A DNA stretch of 64,000 nucleotides from Desmodesmus armatus (lineage: Eukaryota; Chlorophyta; Chlorophyceae; Sphaeropleales; Scenedesmaceae), in assembly GCA_007449985.2 (NCBI GenBank), contig VIIQ02000592.1, positions 744,001 through 808,000 on the forward strand. Reading direction: 5' to 3'. Made by a program: the position numbers and the translations under genes. The notes beneath the pieces are model-generated. The model worked only from the letters and a program-made list of their open reading frames with translations, was not told the DNA's origin and did no database searches. Positions 1 to 11,000 of this stretch are shown here, in pieces (the stretch's first letter is position 1; each line of letters opens with the position of its first letter).

Positions 1-180
1 AACAACAGTCGAGTCCCGCAGAGAAACGTGACTGGCCTGGACGGTGGATAACCAGATGGATAACCACAACAGCAGCCGCTGCTGCCACGGCCACATTGAC
101 GGTGGCCAACAGTGGCAGGCCGATGGAGCTGCTGCAGCAGCACAGCAGGGAGGACACCCCGCTGCTGACTGGCCGCTGCT

Positions 181-1552
181 TTACTCGGATGCCTCGTCCT
201 CGTCGCCATCGTCGTCACCACCGGAGGCCTCGTCCTCATCATCCTCTGGCTCGGGCTCGGGCTCCTTCTTCTTGGTGGCCTTGGCCTTGGCAGCAGGCTT
301 GGCCTTGGCTGCACCACCGCCGCCGCCGGAGGCCTTGTACTGCAGTCAGTGCAAAGGGCAGCACAGCATCACGGTGAGAACGGTGTGGGGGTTCTGGTAC
401 AAATGAACGCATGCAGCAGCTGCCAGCACTTGGCACCTGCTGCGGTTCTGCTTTCATGCGCTGTTGCTGGCTGCGGATGCTGTTGCAACCGGTGGAGACT
501 CTCAGTGCAGTGGTGTCTGTGGGCTCTGGCAGCGCTGCATCAAGCCTTGCGCCCACAAGCAAGCCAAGCCGCACACTGACCTCATACCCACACACGCCAT
601 GTGTCCTCTGTGTACATACGCTAAGCACAGGAGAACACGCCCAATGCTGCAAGACAATGCACACAAGGCACACAGCAAGCAGCATTGACCACCACCAGCT
701 CACCTTCTCCACCTCCTTCTCGTATGCTGCCTTCAAGTCCTCTGCCTTCTTCTGGTACCTACACACATCAAAAGAGCAGGATATGCGATGAGCATGGGCT
801 TGCACTGGCCCCCCCAACTTGTGCAACTCTTGTTTGCTGTTTGTTAAACACTGCTGCCCAGCAACACTGCTGCAGGATGCTGCAAATGACTTTAACTTAG
901 TTAGTACTGCCTGGCGGTTGGTTGTACCGGCAGGCGATCTGAATCCCCAACACAGCTCGATCCCACTGTGCTGCTCATCGGTCTGCACTTACTTCTCCTT
1001 CTCCTTCTCGCTGATGTTCTTCCACAAGTCACCGATGTGCTTGGCCACCTCTGTCACCTTGAGGTCGGGGTTGTCTGCCTTGACCTTGGGGCGCATGTCA
1101 CCAGAGAACAGGAAGAAGGCACCCTGTGGCCTGCAGGGACACACCATAAGCAGTACACATGGCAGTCAGCAACGCCTGTGCTGCTGCAGCAGCTGTGCAA
1201 CAACAGCATGCATGCAGGCAGTACAGCACAGCACAGCTCAGAGGGCAAGATGCTGCTGTCCTGCAGATGCCTCACGCTTCCTCGAACAGCATGCACATGC
1301 ACAGCCGTTGGCCTAGCATGTGCTGGGGCAGCAGCCGTGCAACAGCAGCACTGATGCAGCCAGTGCAGCATGGCTCTTCAGGCAAGGCACTCCTGTCCTG
1401 CAGATGCCTCCAAGGTGCTGCTGTCCTGCAGCAGCAGTAGTTGCTCACCTCTTGGGTGCGTTGGGGTCCTTGGCTGCCTTCTCCTTCTTCTCCTTGGCAG
1501 GGGCCTTCTTGGACTTGGCAGGAGCCTTCTCCTTGGCTGCAGCCTTAGGCAT
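181..1552 (-). CDS. HMG-box chromatin protein (HMGB type), 151 aa, 4 exons
   Basis: Small non-histone chromatin protein that binds and bends DNA in the nucleus. Exons on the minus strand are 1552-1449, 1130-993, 758-704 and 339-181, and all phases close. The lysine/alanine-rich N-terminus (start MPKAAAKEKAPAKSKKAP) leads into one HMG box at about residues 29-99, with KDPNAPKRPQGAFFLFSGD, then LKVTEVAKHIGDLWKNIS and YQKKAEDLKAAYEKEVEKY. The tail is Lys/Ala-rich and then acidic (runs of E, D and EPEPEPEDDEDE), as in plant and animal HMGB proteins. Intron 1 (1131-1448) carries several imperfect repeats built on CTGTCCTGCAG, so weaker acceptors exist there. The family call is secure; which HMGB paralogue it is cannot be told. 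No TGTAA is seen in the 180 bases left before the window edge. Confidence 0.93.
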
Positions 1553-2918
1553 GGTGTCCTGCAGGCACCAGCACCCAAACCATGCGCAAAGCAGCAAACA
1601 GCAGCAGAACAGCGTCAGCAACTGCTGCAAAGGACTCTAAACAACCTGATCTGAACAGCCATGGACCGCATCAGTGCTGGCAGGGGTGGCTGTAACAGGC
1701 CCCAAGTTGGCCTTGGCCTGTACTGAGGGCTGGGCGCCTGTGAAGGCCCTCAGTGGCCTGCGCCCCACTGAGGCTTCTGGTGGTTCGAGGGCCGTTCTGC
1801 TGATCTGGCGCCTGGACGCCGGTGCGCCCACAGACAAAGTATTCAAGCACGTCACAAAGAACACATGTGCGAGCACTGGGCTGCAGAGGCGCTGCTCTAC
1901 ATCATGTTGCGGAACAGGCGATGATGGCTCAGCCCATTCGCCAAGGGCCCCCACGATCTGGCGCACGCCACTCACCGGTGTTTTGGTGAAGAAGAGAAGA
2001 GTTTGTACGGGCCTGCTGCAGGAGAGCTGCTGCTGGGTCAACACCTCGAAACAAAGAAGGTAACTGCAACTCTCACACGTCGATGTAAGAGACTACTTGT
2101 AGGGACCTTGAGCACTCAGCAAGCTCCTTGACGCGTCCTGCGCCCGCCCACTGAGCCCGCTCGAGGTTTGAAAGTGGGGTAACAACTTTCACCATCAACG
2201 GCAAACGCAAAGGCTGGCTACTTTTAAAGGTCTAATAGACCTAAAGTGTTTGCTTCGCACTCCGTTGCAGGACTGCAGCGCAGCAAGCCACCCAACAGAT
2301 TTCAAAAAACTGATCTGAAGCACCACAGTTCGCAACAACGCAGTGTCACCACGTTCTGGGGACGAGAGTAAAGAGCCAACCACGTTGAATGGTTCTCGGC
2401 GCGGTGTCATTTCACCACAGGTCTCCTGAACATGCGACCCCTACCCCAGCACATTGCACTTGACCACCCCACATGCCATGCTGCAGGAGGCACATCAAGA
2501 AATGCGCATGGGCTTGACAAAATGGTGCTCGTGAAAATCAAATATGTCTGTGGGCATCACCTGTGAGAGCACAGCGCGTAATCAAGGCATCTGCAGGTGT
2601 CAGCCTGGCAATGCAAGACCATGATCAAAGCCAACACGCACGCTTTCTTCACCACGCGTAACAACCAGTCAATTTTTCAAGAAAGAAATGTTTCTCCCTG
2701 CATTTCATTCGGCGAGCCGCACGTCACGCCACGGTGACTCACTATGACTCAATGCGCAAGTGAAAGGCACATGACGCATTGCACAAGAGACCCCAGGATA
2801 GCAGCAATCACACAAACCATTTGAGCTCTCCACACAACAGTAATTGCATACAACACCAGATTGTGTCTCTTTGAAGCGTACCCCACAACTAGTACCCCCC
2901 ACAACTACCTCAAACATC
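1553..2918. other. Divergent intergenic region between the HMGB gene and an unknown gene
   Basis: About 1.37 kb separating two genes that point away from each other, so it should hold both promoters and 5' UTRs. Overlapping open frames on both strands at 1637-2063 have no recognisable domain and no splice-linked partner, and I do not call them genes. No clear TATA box or repeat stands out. Confidence 0.5.
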
Positions 2919-5075
2919 ATGCTGAGGCTGAGCAGCACCCTCTTGGCAAGCAATGTTGGTCTGACCAGGCTGCTGGCAGGTTCACAGCTGCAGGTAAGTC
3001 GACCCAAACCAGATACGTGCTTGCTACCCCCCCCCCCCCCCCCCGGGCCTGGGTGCCACCGTGGCTGGCGGCACCCACCAACTGGCAATCGTTGTTCCTG
3101 CCTGCAGGCCGTGCGTGGCGTGGTTGGCGGTGCTGACCACAACAAGTCGGAGCCGACAGCCAGGTAGCCTGTGCTGACTGTTGGTGCATGCGCAGCAGCC
3201 CAGGGCAGCCCAGGGTGCAGAGCACAGTGTGGGACCATGCCACTGCTTGACCGTGACAGGGGGAAAGCTGGCCTGGGAATGCCAAGAAACAGTCACTGGC
3301 ACCTCCATGCAATGGCCTTGCCATGCATTGGACGAGGCCAGGGTGGGAGGTCTGTAAAAGTTGCGCGCCTGCACCTGTCCTGCACACACTGCTGCGCACA
3401 ACATGCCGTGGTGGCTCTTTGTGCAGCCAAGCCGCTGTTTTTACCCTCCTGCATGCATTGTCTTTGGCGCTGTGTCTGTTTCCTGCGCAGCCCCTGGGTG
3501 AAGATCCTGGAGCGCCCAGGAGACGAGCACGGCAACCGCAGTGAGCAGGTGGACGTCGCGAACCCTTACAGGAACAAGGACAAGGATGTCAGTGACGACG
3601 TGCCAGAGAAGGTGCGACGTGCTTGCATGTGCTGGGGTCGTTGCGTGCATGTGCTGGGGTCGTTGCATGCATGTGCTGGGGTTGTTGCTTGCATGTGCTG
3701 CGGGCGTTGCCTGCATATGTGCTGGGGTCGTTGCATGCATGTGCTGGGGTTGTTGCATCCAATGCGGGCAATGCTCTGCCTGGTGCTCAGCAGGCTGCTG
3801 CTGCACACCGCTACCGTAGCCCAGGCTGGGCCTACGTGTCTGCATAGTGGCTGAGTAGGCCGCTCCAGTTTCCAGCCGCCTTGGTGACTGTGCTAGCTGT
3901 GTAGTCACCTGTGAAGCCGCAGCGCTGTGCACCTCGCTGCGCCGCGCGTTGAGGCGGCCTCAATATGCCTGAGGCGATATCATCCGCATTCAGGTCCCTA
4001 AACCATCAAACAAGTTGCTAGGTGCGCAGCGCTGCGTTGGATGTGGAGAGAGTGAACAAGCAGCAGCCTTTGCAGCTGTCAGATGCCCGCCGGGCATGCG
4101 GCGCATGTTGTCTGTCCTGTTGCAGCAGTGCATTACGAATCCTGCACACATTGTGCTGTGCATTGCAGAACCCTGACACCCAGCCACAGGCCCCCATTGA
4201 CCCAGAGGTGCTGGCTGCTGCTGAGGCCAACCCCGCCCAGGACTCTGTGCGGTACATGGCTGACAAGCTGAACCAGGCAGTCGGTGGCGAGTAAGTCTCA
4301 GGCTAATGTGGGCTGCCAGTGCAGGGAGGGGAGGGCTGCTGCAGATACAAGTCAAACGGTGAAGAACACATTGCGTGTGTGCCTGGCATGATCGGATCAT
4401 CAGGCCGCTGGATGCTGATCATGCTTCCAGAGTGCAGAGCTCTGGCAGTTGGTCTTGCATGCACGGCAGGCTGTGTGGCTGATGGCGACCTGTGCTGGAC
4501 TCCAGGTCGGACCGGCATGATCGGATCATCAGAGCCTGATGATTCGATCACTTTGCTTTGATTGCAGAGCTTTGACAGCTGGTCTTGCATGCATTGCAGG
4601 CTGTCTCACACAGCCGGGTTGATGGCGACCTGTGCTGGACCCAATGCACGCTATGCACCACGGCAATCCCCATACAGGCGCATGCTGCTTGCAAGCAGGG
4701 TGGCACGCCATGAGTGCGCCTGCAGCTGACATTTCTCAATGCACATCAAACCGCACATTGACAGCTGGCGCACACATCTAGTTGCTTGAACAGTCCTGCT
4801 GGGGTTGTGTCCTGCCCTCCTGCATCATGCTGTGCAGTGCTGACTTCCCTGAGACTGGCGGTGCCTCCATCCGTGAGATGGCATCCGAGATCGGCCACAA
4901 CATCGGCGAGAAGCTGGGCGTGCACCAGAACAGCGAGTCCGCCATCAACACGAAAGCAGACGAGGCGCTGGACCGTGCATCTGGCAAGGTGGCCAACGCA
5001 GCAACGAGGGTTGTGGACAAGGCCAGTGAGGCAGTCACAGGCAGCAAATACAGTAAGGAGGATGGGTCTGTGTGA
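2919..5075 (+). CDS. Unknown protein, 203 aa, probable organelle presequence and LEA-like tail, 5 exons
   Basis: I do not recognise the family. Exons are 2919-2993, 3108-3163, 3491-3611, 4169-4290 and 4838-5075; every junction is GT-AG and the phases close to a TGA. The start (MLRLSSTLLASNVGLTRLLA) is basic, Ser/Leu-rich and free of acidic residues, like a mitochondrial or plastid presequence. The middle is hydrophilic (SEQVDVANPYRNKDKDVSDD, then a Pro-rich segment). The C-terminal part is a predicted amphipathic helix rich in Ala, Lys, Asp and Glu (ALDRASGKVANAATRVVDKA), resembling late-embryogenesis-abundant or other stress proteins. No membrane segment or catalytic motif is visible. A TGTAA lies 75 bases after the stop. 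Gene structure is well supported; location and LEA-like character are inference. Confidence 0.8.
3027..3044. repeat. Poly-C tract in intron 1 of the unknown 203-aa gene
   Basis: A run of 18 C bases. Similar C or G runs occur in other introns of the window, for example 37217-37235, 42254-42312, 52671-52682 and 53207-53219. Length is prone to sequencing error. Confidence 0.9.
3621..3770. repeat. 24-base tandem repeat in intron 3 of the unknown 203-aa gene
   Basis: About six imperfect copies of a unit close to TGCATGTGCTGGGGTCGTTG, starting a few bases after the donor of exon 3. There are no unique spacers, so this is a minisatellite and not a CRISPR array. Confidence 0.85.
4385..4645. repeat. 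Two-copy tandem duplication of about 125 bases in intron 4
   Basis: Copy 1 (about 4385-4505) and copy 2 (about 4513-4645) both contain GCATGATCGGATCATCAG, a stretch ending in CAGAGCT, GGTCTTGCATGCA and GATGGCGACCTGTGCTGGAC in the same order. The copies have diverged by substitutions and small indels. Confidence 0.8.
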
Positions 5076-5149
5076 AGCCCCGGGCTGTAGAACAGGTTGC
5101 TGCAGGAAGGGATATGGCTGTGTGCCAGCTCCATCATGTGTCTGTGTGA

Positions 5150-5154
5150 TGTAA
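5150..5154 (+). other. TGTAA poly(A) signal of the unknown 203-aa gene
   Basis: TGTAA, the usual green-algal polyadenylation signal, 75 bases after the stop codon at 5075. Assigned by position only. Confidence 0.6.
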
Positions 5155-6736
5155 ACTAGTAGAGGCCGTACGTGTATTGTAGCGATCATGCAATGGAGAG
5201 CAGCTTTCATGTGACCTGCCGCAGAGCGTGCGCAGATCATCTTGCTGTGTCGCTTGGTGAGCAGGTGTTGGCAACAGCGCAGGAGACGACATGCCGCAGC
5301 ATGCAGCCATACGACGCTAATGCCCAGGCGGTGATCAGCCCCGCAGGAGCACGCCAAGCAGTTGTCCTGCGACGCTGCAACGGTTTTAAAATTCAGCCAG
5401 GTGTTATGCAGGCAGCTGCGATGATGTGGAAAGAGCGTGACGGGTGCTGTGGGCCGGTGCAGCTGTTGCCGGTTTGATGTTCATGCCACGCCCTGCAGCG
5501 CATAGCCAGGCAGCACTTAACATGCTTGCTGCAGTGTGTGGGGTTCACTGTAGCAGTTGACTGCATGTAGCTGGCCGAGAGCCCACAGTGTGTGGTGCAC
5601 ACCTGCACTAAGATGCTTGCAGGCTTTGTTGCATGGTCAGAGGTTGTGGTGTGCTTCGGAGCGGCACTCTCCTTGTTGTGGTTGAGAGTTGTACGCTGGG
5701 GAGTCATACCCTATAGAGTTGCACCCTGGAAAAGTTGATACCAATGGTCAACGCATGAAAGGCGGCAGCTGATGTTGAGGCTGCCACAGGCGTGACTGCT
5801 GCGCATGTTCCGCTGCTGCCCCATGACAGTAATGTGGCCTGCACTGGATGTTTTCAGCAAACTGTGTAGCTGTTGCAACTGTCTGCTGAAACATCAGTGC
5901 ATCAGCAAAGTGGTTACCAGGCAGGGTAGGTCGCCATGACGCAAGACGTGCGACAGCTTGAATCAGCCTGCTTCAGCCGAGCTGTTACTCTAGCATTTGA
6001 CTGCTACTCTGGCACATCAATAAAAGATGCATTCGCCACTGCAGCGAAAGTACAGCAGATGCACCACCAACAACCTCAAGTGCCACTGCTGCATCACCAC
6101 AAACTCATTAGTATGCAGGAGGCAGATGCTGCCAACTCCATGCTTATGCAACCAATCCTGCAGCGCCCCAGTAGGCAGGCCACACACATTCTGGTCAGAG
6201 TATCCAGACAACCTTGCATGGTACCTTGGGGCACTGTGCAACATCCCCAGGTTCCTCCTCAGCATCCCCAGGTTCCTCCTCATACACGCATGGTAACAAG
6301 CGCGGCAGAACCAGAACCAGAATGTGAACAACATTGCAAAATCACACTGCTGCAGTGGGCAGCAGACAGAACCAGCACATGCGACAGCCAAACAACCCCG
6401 GCAGCAGACAGCCTCTCGGTGCCGGGCCATACACCATGTTAGCAATCAACAGGAAAGGGCACTTGCCAGATGCATACCACAAGAACGGCGGCTGCCGAAT
6501 GGTCTGGCCCATGGGGATGACCCAGTGTGTGTAGTGCCTGAGTGCGCGCAACCCATGCAAAACCGCCAACGGGAGCAGGCGCATGTGCAAGGAATGAGTG
6601 AGGTGCACGAGCAGCTGCGGCGTGCGTGCAATCCATTGGCCTGCAGGGAAGGATGTGGGCCCTGCTGTGTCGTGCTGACCAGCTGAGTCGGGAATTGCTG
6701 TCCTGCAGGACAACAGGGACCGCACCCATAGGGTGG
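5155..6736. other. Convergent intergenic region with no recognisable gene
   Basis: Lies between the 3' ends of two genes. Open frames on both strands at 5936-6445 and 6324-6785 show no domain, no good splice partners and low complexity. A short tandem duplication of CATCCCCAGGTTCCTCCT is present at about 6241-6280. Confidence 0.5.
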
Positions 6737-6741
6737 TTACA
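6737..6741 (-). other. TGTAA poly(A) signal (minus strand) of the 136-aa gene
   Basis: TTACA on the plus strand, which is TGTAA on the minus strand, about 160 bases downstream of the stop at 6899. Confidence 0.45.
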
Positions 6742-6898
6742 TGTTGCGCTGCTGCCGAATCAGCCAACACAAACTGGCGCAACAAAAGCCTGCAGGCAGG
6801 CTGGTGTCATCCTATGCCAAACATATGGGCTGGGCCCAGCACACATGGCTCAGGACATGGGCATTGCTGGATAGGTGGGTTGCACTGTCATATATGTA

Positions 6899-7572
6899 TC
6901 AGCTGGGGCCGCTTGTGAGCTTGGACTGGAACTCCGCATGGTGCTGCATGATGGCTGCTGCCAGGTCTGGTGCACTGCTGCCTGGCTGCTGCTGCTGCTG
7001 GTCAACATCCATGCTGTCTTCCGCTGCTGCCTGGCTTGGGGGCTTCGGTGCTCCCTGTGGATGCTGCAGCAAGTCCTCAATCTGCTGCGGTGACTGCATG
7101 ACTGCCTGCTTGAGCCGCATCTGTACAGTATCACGGCAGATACATGGCACATGCAAATATTAAGGTCTGCCAACAGCTGCGGAGAGGGGTAAGGACCGCA
7201 CTTGACGCTAGGCGCATGGAGCCAGAGGCGTGTCATGTGCTGATGCTGCAGTGCATACTCCCCACCAATACCTAGCACGGCTGCTACTGCTGCCGCATTG
7301 TCTCACCAGATGGTCCCGCAGCTGCGTGCAGGCCTCCAGCAGCTGCTCCCTGGCTGTTGCAAGCCACTGCACTGTGTCCTTGCTGCTGGTAGCGCTGTTG
7401 CAAGGCTGGTAGGTTGCTGTCAGTGCGCTGGTCAGTTCCTGCAAGACGTCAAAAGCTGTTCATTGGACCACACACAAGGTGTAACTGACATATTGTGTGT
7501 GGACAATGCGCTTACCTCATGCAGGCTGGCAACCCTGGCCAGCAGAGCAGCTGTGGAACTGGATGCAGCCAT
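6899..7572 (-). CDS. Unknown small helical protein, 136 aa, 3 exons
   Basis: Exons 7572-7516, 7438-7307 and 7120-6899 join with GT-AG introns, all in phase 0. The protein starts MAASSSTAALLARVASLHEE and continues with two helix-forming stretches (TVQWLATAREQLLEACTQLR and MRLKQAVMQSPQQIEDLLQH), then an acidic/Gln linker (DSMDVDQQQQQ) and a short C-terminal helix (DLAAAIMQHHAEFQSKL). No enzyme motif, signal peptide or membrane segment is present. Size and helix pattern resemble small subunits of nuclear complexes such as Mediator, but I cannot match a named subunit and do not assign one. It is divergent from the RECQL4 gene, with 514 bases between the two starts. Confidence 0.72.
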
Positions 7573-8086
7573 TGATGTTGGATTTACAAATGTTTACGAC
7601 AGAAGGGCCAACGAGACAAAGAAGTGCGATGGTCTGGCAATGCAGCAGCAGGATCTGGCGAGGGGTTTGGGATCTTGTTGGAGTGTACCTCAACTGTACG
7701 GTGCCACACAGTTGAAAACTGCCCAGCTTGATTTGCTCCCCTGCCTCCCGGGCGGGTGCCGTCCTTCTCCAGGGGCTCACTCATCTGCTCAGTGATCTGA
7801 GTTCAAACAAGTTCAAATCAAATAACCAACTTTTGCGGAAAGCTGTCAGCCGCGTTTCTCAGCACACGGTTGCAGTACCATAATGCCAAGCACAAAGATG
7901 CTGGTTGGAACACTTCGCTGACAGGCCCACAAAACAACAGCATCACATGGAGGAGCCAGCATCACCACGCGCAGGCCTCACAGGTATTCAAGACGCCTTC
8001 ACATCCCTTAAAACACAATCAATTCTTAAGTAAGATAGCTGAACATGTATCCATTCTTGTTCTTGCCTGCAGGCGGTGTGGGGGAG
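7573..8086. other. Divergent promoter region of the 136-aa gene and RECQL4
   Basis: 514 bases between opposite start codons. The tract before the RECQL4 ATG contains a good acceptor (TTGCCTGCAG ending at 8072), so RECQL4 may have an upstream non-coding exon and an intron in its 5' UTR. Confidence 0.55.
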
Positions 8087-11000
8087 ATGAGCACCCCAGA
8101 GCTGCTTGCCAAGCGCGAACAGCGGCGCAGGATGGAAGCCCAAGCAGCTGCACTCTCAAGGCCCACCCTAGCTCGCAAGCTGCTACATCCCGTCCAGCAG
8201 CACGCAGCTGGGCAGCAACCAGCCGCACAACATCAGCACCAGCGCAGCGGTGTGTCTGGACTTGCAGGGCAGCAAGGCGGTCGCAGCATCTTCAGCCGTG
8301 CTGGCCTCAAACGTCCTGCACCTGCACACGCTGCTGCACCCACACCTGCAGCGGACACAGGTGTAAGTGCTGCTGAACTGGCAAAGGTGAGCAAGGCATA
8401 TTGGTGGGATTTAGCAGGTGGTTTGCAGGTGTAACTTGCTGGGGTCATACTCAAGTGCATGGGGCTGAGGGCGGGGTGTGTCCTCATAGCAGATGTGCAA
8501 GGCAAGGACGAAGAAGCGAGGGTGGTGTTGCAAGGGACTTGCAGGAATCCTGCTGGCCACAGCACAAGACTGTGTTGTACCTTGTTTGTTGTGGCGCTGG
8601 CAGTGCCACTGCTGTCGGTTTCCAGCGTGTGCCCATGCCCATCCATACATCCAGCATCAAGGCCCCACCATCAACTGCTTTACACTTCTGGGCATTGCAC
8701 TCCCTCAACTTCATGCATATCTCACCCTTTCTTCCAACCTGCTGCCTCTTGTCTTCTCTTGCAGCTCATGGAGGATGATCCAGCAACAGAAGAGCAGCAG
8801 CCAGACCAGCAGCCAGGTGCCAAGCGGCCAAAGCTGTCAGACCTGCTGCAGCAGTCCCAGCCGCAGCCCAAGCAGGACGGTGCCGAGCAGCTACCTGCCA
8901 TGCGACCAACCCTGCTAACAATGCAGCAGCAGGACAAGAAGGCGTCAGTGTCCACTGCCTTTGGGCGCGTTGCTGCGCAGCGGCACGAGCAGCAGCAGCA
9001 AGTGGAGGCAGAGCAGCAACAGCAGCAGCAGGTTCAGGCAGAGGGGCAGCAGCAGCAGCAAGCTGACACACAGCAGCAGCGACTGCAGCAACTGCAGCAG
9101 CAGCAGGTGGAGGAAGGCTCAGGCCGTGAGGCACGGCCGGACAGCCTCAGTGTGCTTCCACAACACGGTGCCTGCCAGCAAGCGGGCTCCACTCAGCAAC
9201 AGCAGCAGCAGCAGCAAGGCCCACCAAGGGCATCCAATCAGCCTCAAGACCCTCCTCCTCCTGCTGCTGCAGCAGCAGCAGCCACCGCCGCAGCAGCCAC
9301 GGGCCATCCTGATGCACATGCACCAGGCAATGTCCCCAGGTGGATGTATGTGAAGCCTGGCGCTGCAACCCAGCAACAGCAGCAGGAGCAGGAGGAGGCA
9401 GCAGCTGCAGACGGCACAGCGCAGGCAGGCAGGGGTGGCAAGGGCAGGGGCCGGGGCAGGGGCAGGGGCCGAGGTGGCTCTGCCAAGAAGCCTGCAGCGC
9501 TGGCGGCTGAGGAGCAAGCCAAGGGTGCTGCTGCTGCTGCTGCTGCCGCCGCTGCTGCAACAGAGGGTGCTATCCCCTCCAAAGGCCAGGCAGCACGCAA
9601 GAGGCCCCGGCAAGCAGCAGCAGAGACCCCTCCAGCTCCCGCTGCCGCTGATGCTGCTGCTGGTTTGCGGAGGCCACGCCGCCAGGCAGCTGCTGCAGCC
9701 ACACGTGCTCTGCAGCGCAGCAGCGCTGCCGCAGCCGCTGCGGACGGTAGCCAACCTCAGCACAGCAGCGACAGTGACAGTGGGGAAGGAGGTGGCGGTG
9801 GCAGTGACAGCAGTGCATGCAGCAGCGAGGATGAGCCAGCAGCCCAGCAGCAGCAGAAACGCCCGGCACGCCCCAGCAGGGGCAGAGGACCTGCAGCAGC
9901 AGCTGCAGCTGCTGCAGCTGCTTCAGAGGCACCAGCTGCAGCTGCAGCTGGTGTTGCTGCTGGTACCAAAGGCAGCAAGGCTGCAGGCAGGCGCAGCAGC
10001 TCGGCAGCGGGGGCCGCTGCCGGCCCAGGTGCAGCAGCAGCTGGCAAGCCGGCCCGGCAAGTGCATGGGCCCCGGGGCGCGCAGCTAAACAAGCACCTGC
10101 AGAAGCTGCAGGATGCTGTGAGCAACAGCAGGCGGGCGCAGCAGATGAGTGCAGCGTTGGAGCAGCAGCAGGCTGACCCACAGGCACCACCTCAGCAGCA
10201 GCAGCAGGGCCGTAGTAGATGCCCTGACAGCAAAGCCCCTTTGTTGGCTGCCAGCAAGGCAGGTACCAGCAAGCAGCAGTCAGGTGTCGCAGCTTGTGCT
10301 GGTGCTGCTGCTGCTACTGCAGGTGTTTGTGGTGCTGCTGCTGGGGCTGCGGCTGCAGGCCAGCAGCACACCTCACACCTGCAGCTGCCACCCGACCTAG
10401 CAGCCAAGGTGCAGGCGGCACTTGCAGCCAAAACAGCAGCAGGTGCCGCTGCTGCCACTGCCGCTGCTGGCAGTGCAGCCCTGGGCTCACAAGCAGGAGG
10501 TGCTGCTGCTGCTGCTGCAGCTGGCAGCGCTGCTGCTGTGACAGGATCTGTTGGTGGTGACTGTGACATGCTGCTGCTGGACGAGTCAGATGACTTGGAA
10601 ATCGTTGATGCACCGCCAGCAGCAGCAGCAGCAACCGCACCAGCAGCAGCTGAGCCTGTACTGCAGCTGGTACTGCAGCAGCAGCAGCAACCAGCAGTGG
10701 ACATGGATGGCAGTGATGATGGTGATGGTGCAGGCGGCATCGATCTTGGGTGGATGGGCACAGCAGTGGGGAGGAGCTGTCAGATGAGCTGATGTCTGAC
10801 GAGGCGGGCGGCAGCAGCAGCGGCTGGGAAGAGACGAGTGGGAGTGATGACGAAGAGGGGGAGGAGAGGGCAGAGGAGTGGGACGAGGAGGGTGCAGCAC
10901 ACGGGGATGGAGCCAGCAGCAGCAGCGGCAGGGACAGCGAAGGCGATGGCGAGTGCGAAAGGCCTCCTACCAAAGCCAAGCGTGCTGCTGCTAGGCGCCG

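Noticed and set aside
1637..2063. Overlapping open frames of about 130 aa on both strands
   Set aside because: No recognisable motif, no splice partners, and location in a divergent promoter region.
3621..3770. Regular short repeats that might look like a CRISPR array
   Set aside because: Units are contiguous with no unique spacers, are degenerate, and lie in a eukaryotic intron.
5936..6445. Plus-strand 168-aa and minus-strand 142-aa open frames
   Set aside because: Low-complexity, mutually overlapping and without domains; the area fits 3' UTR or intergenic DNA.
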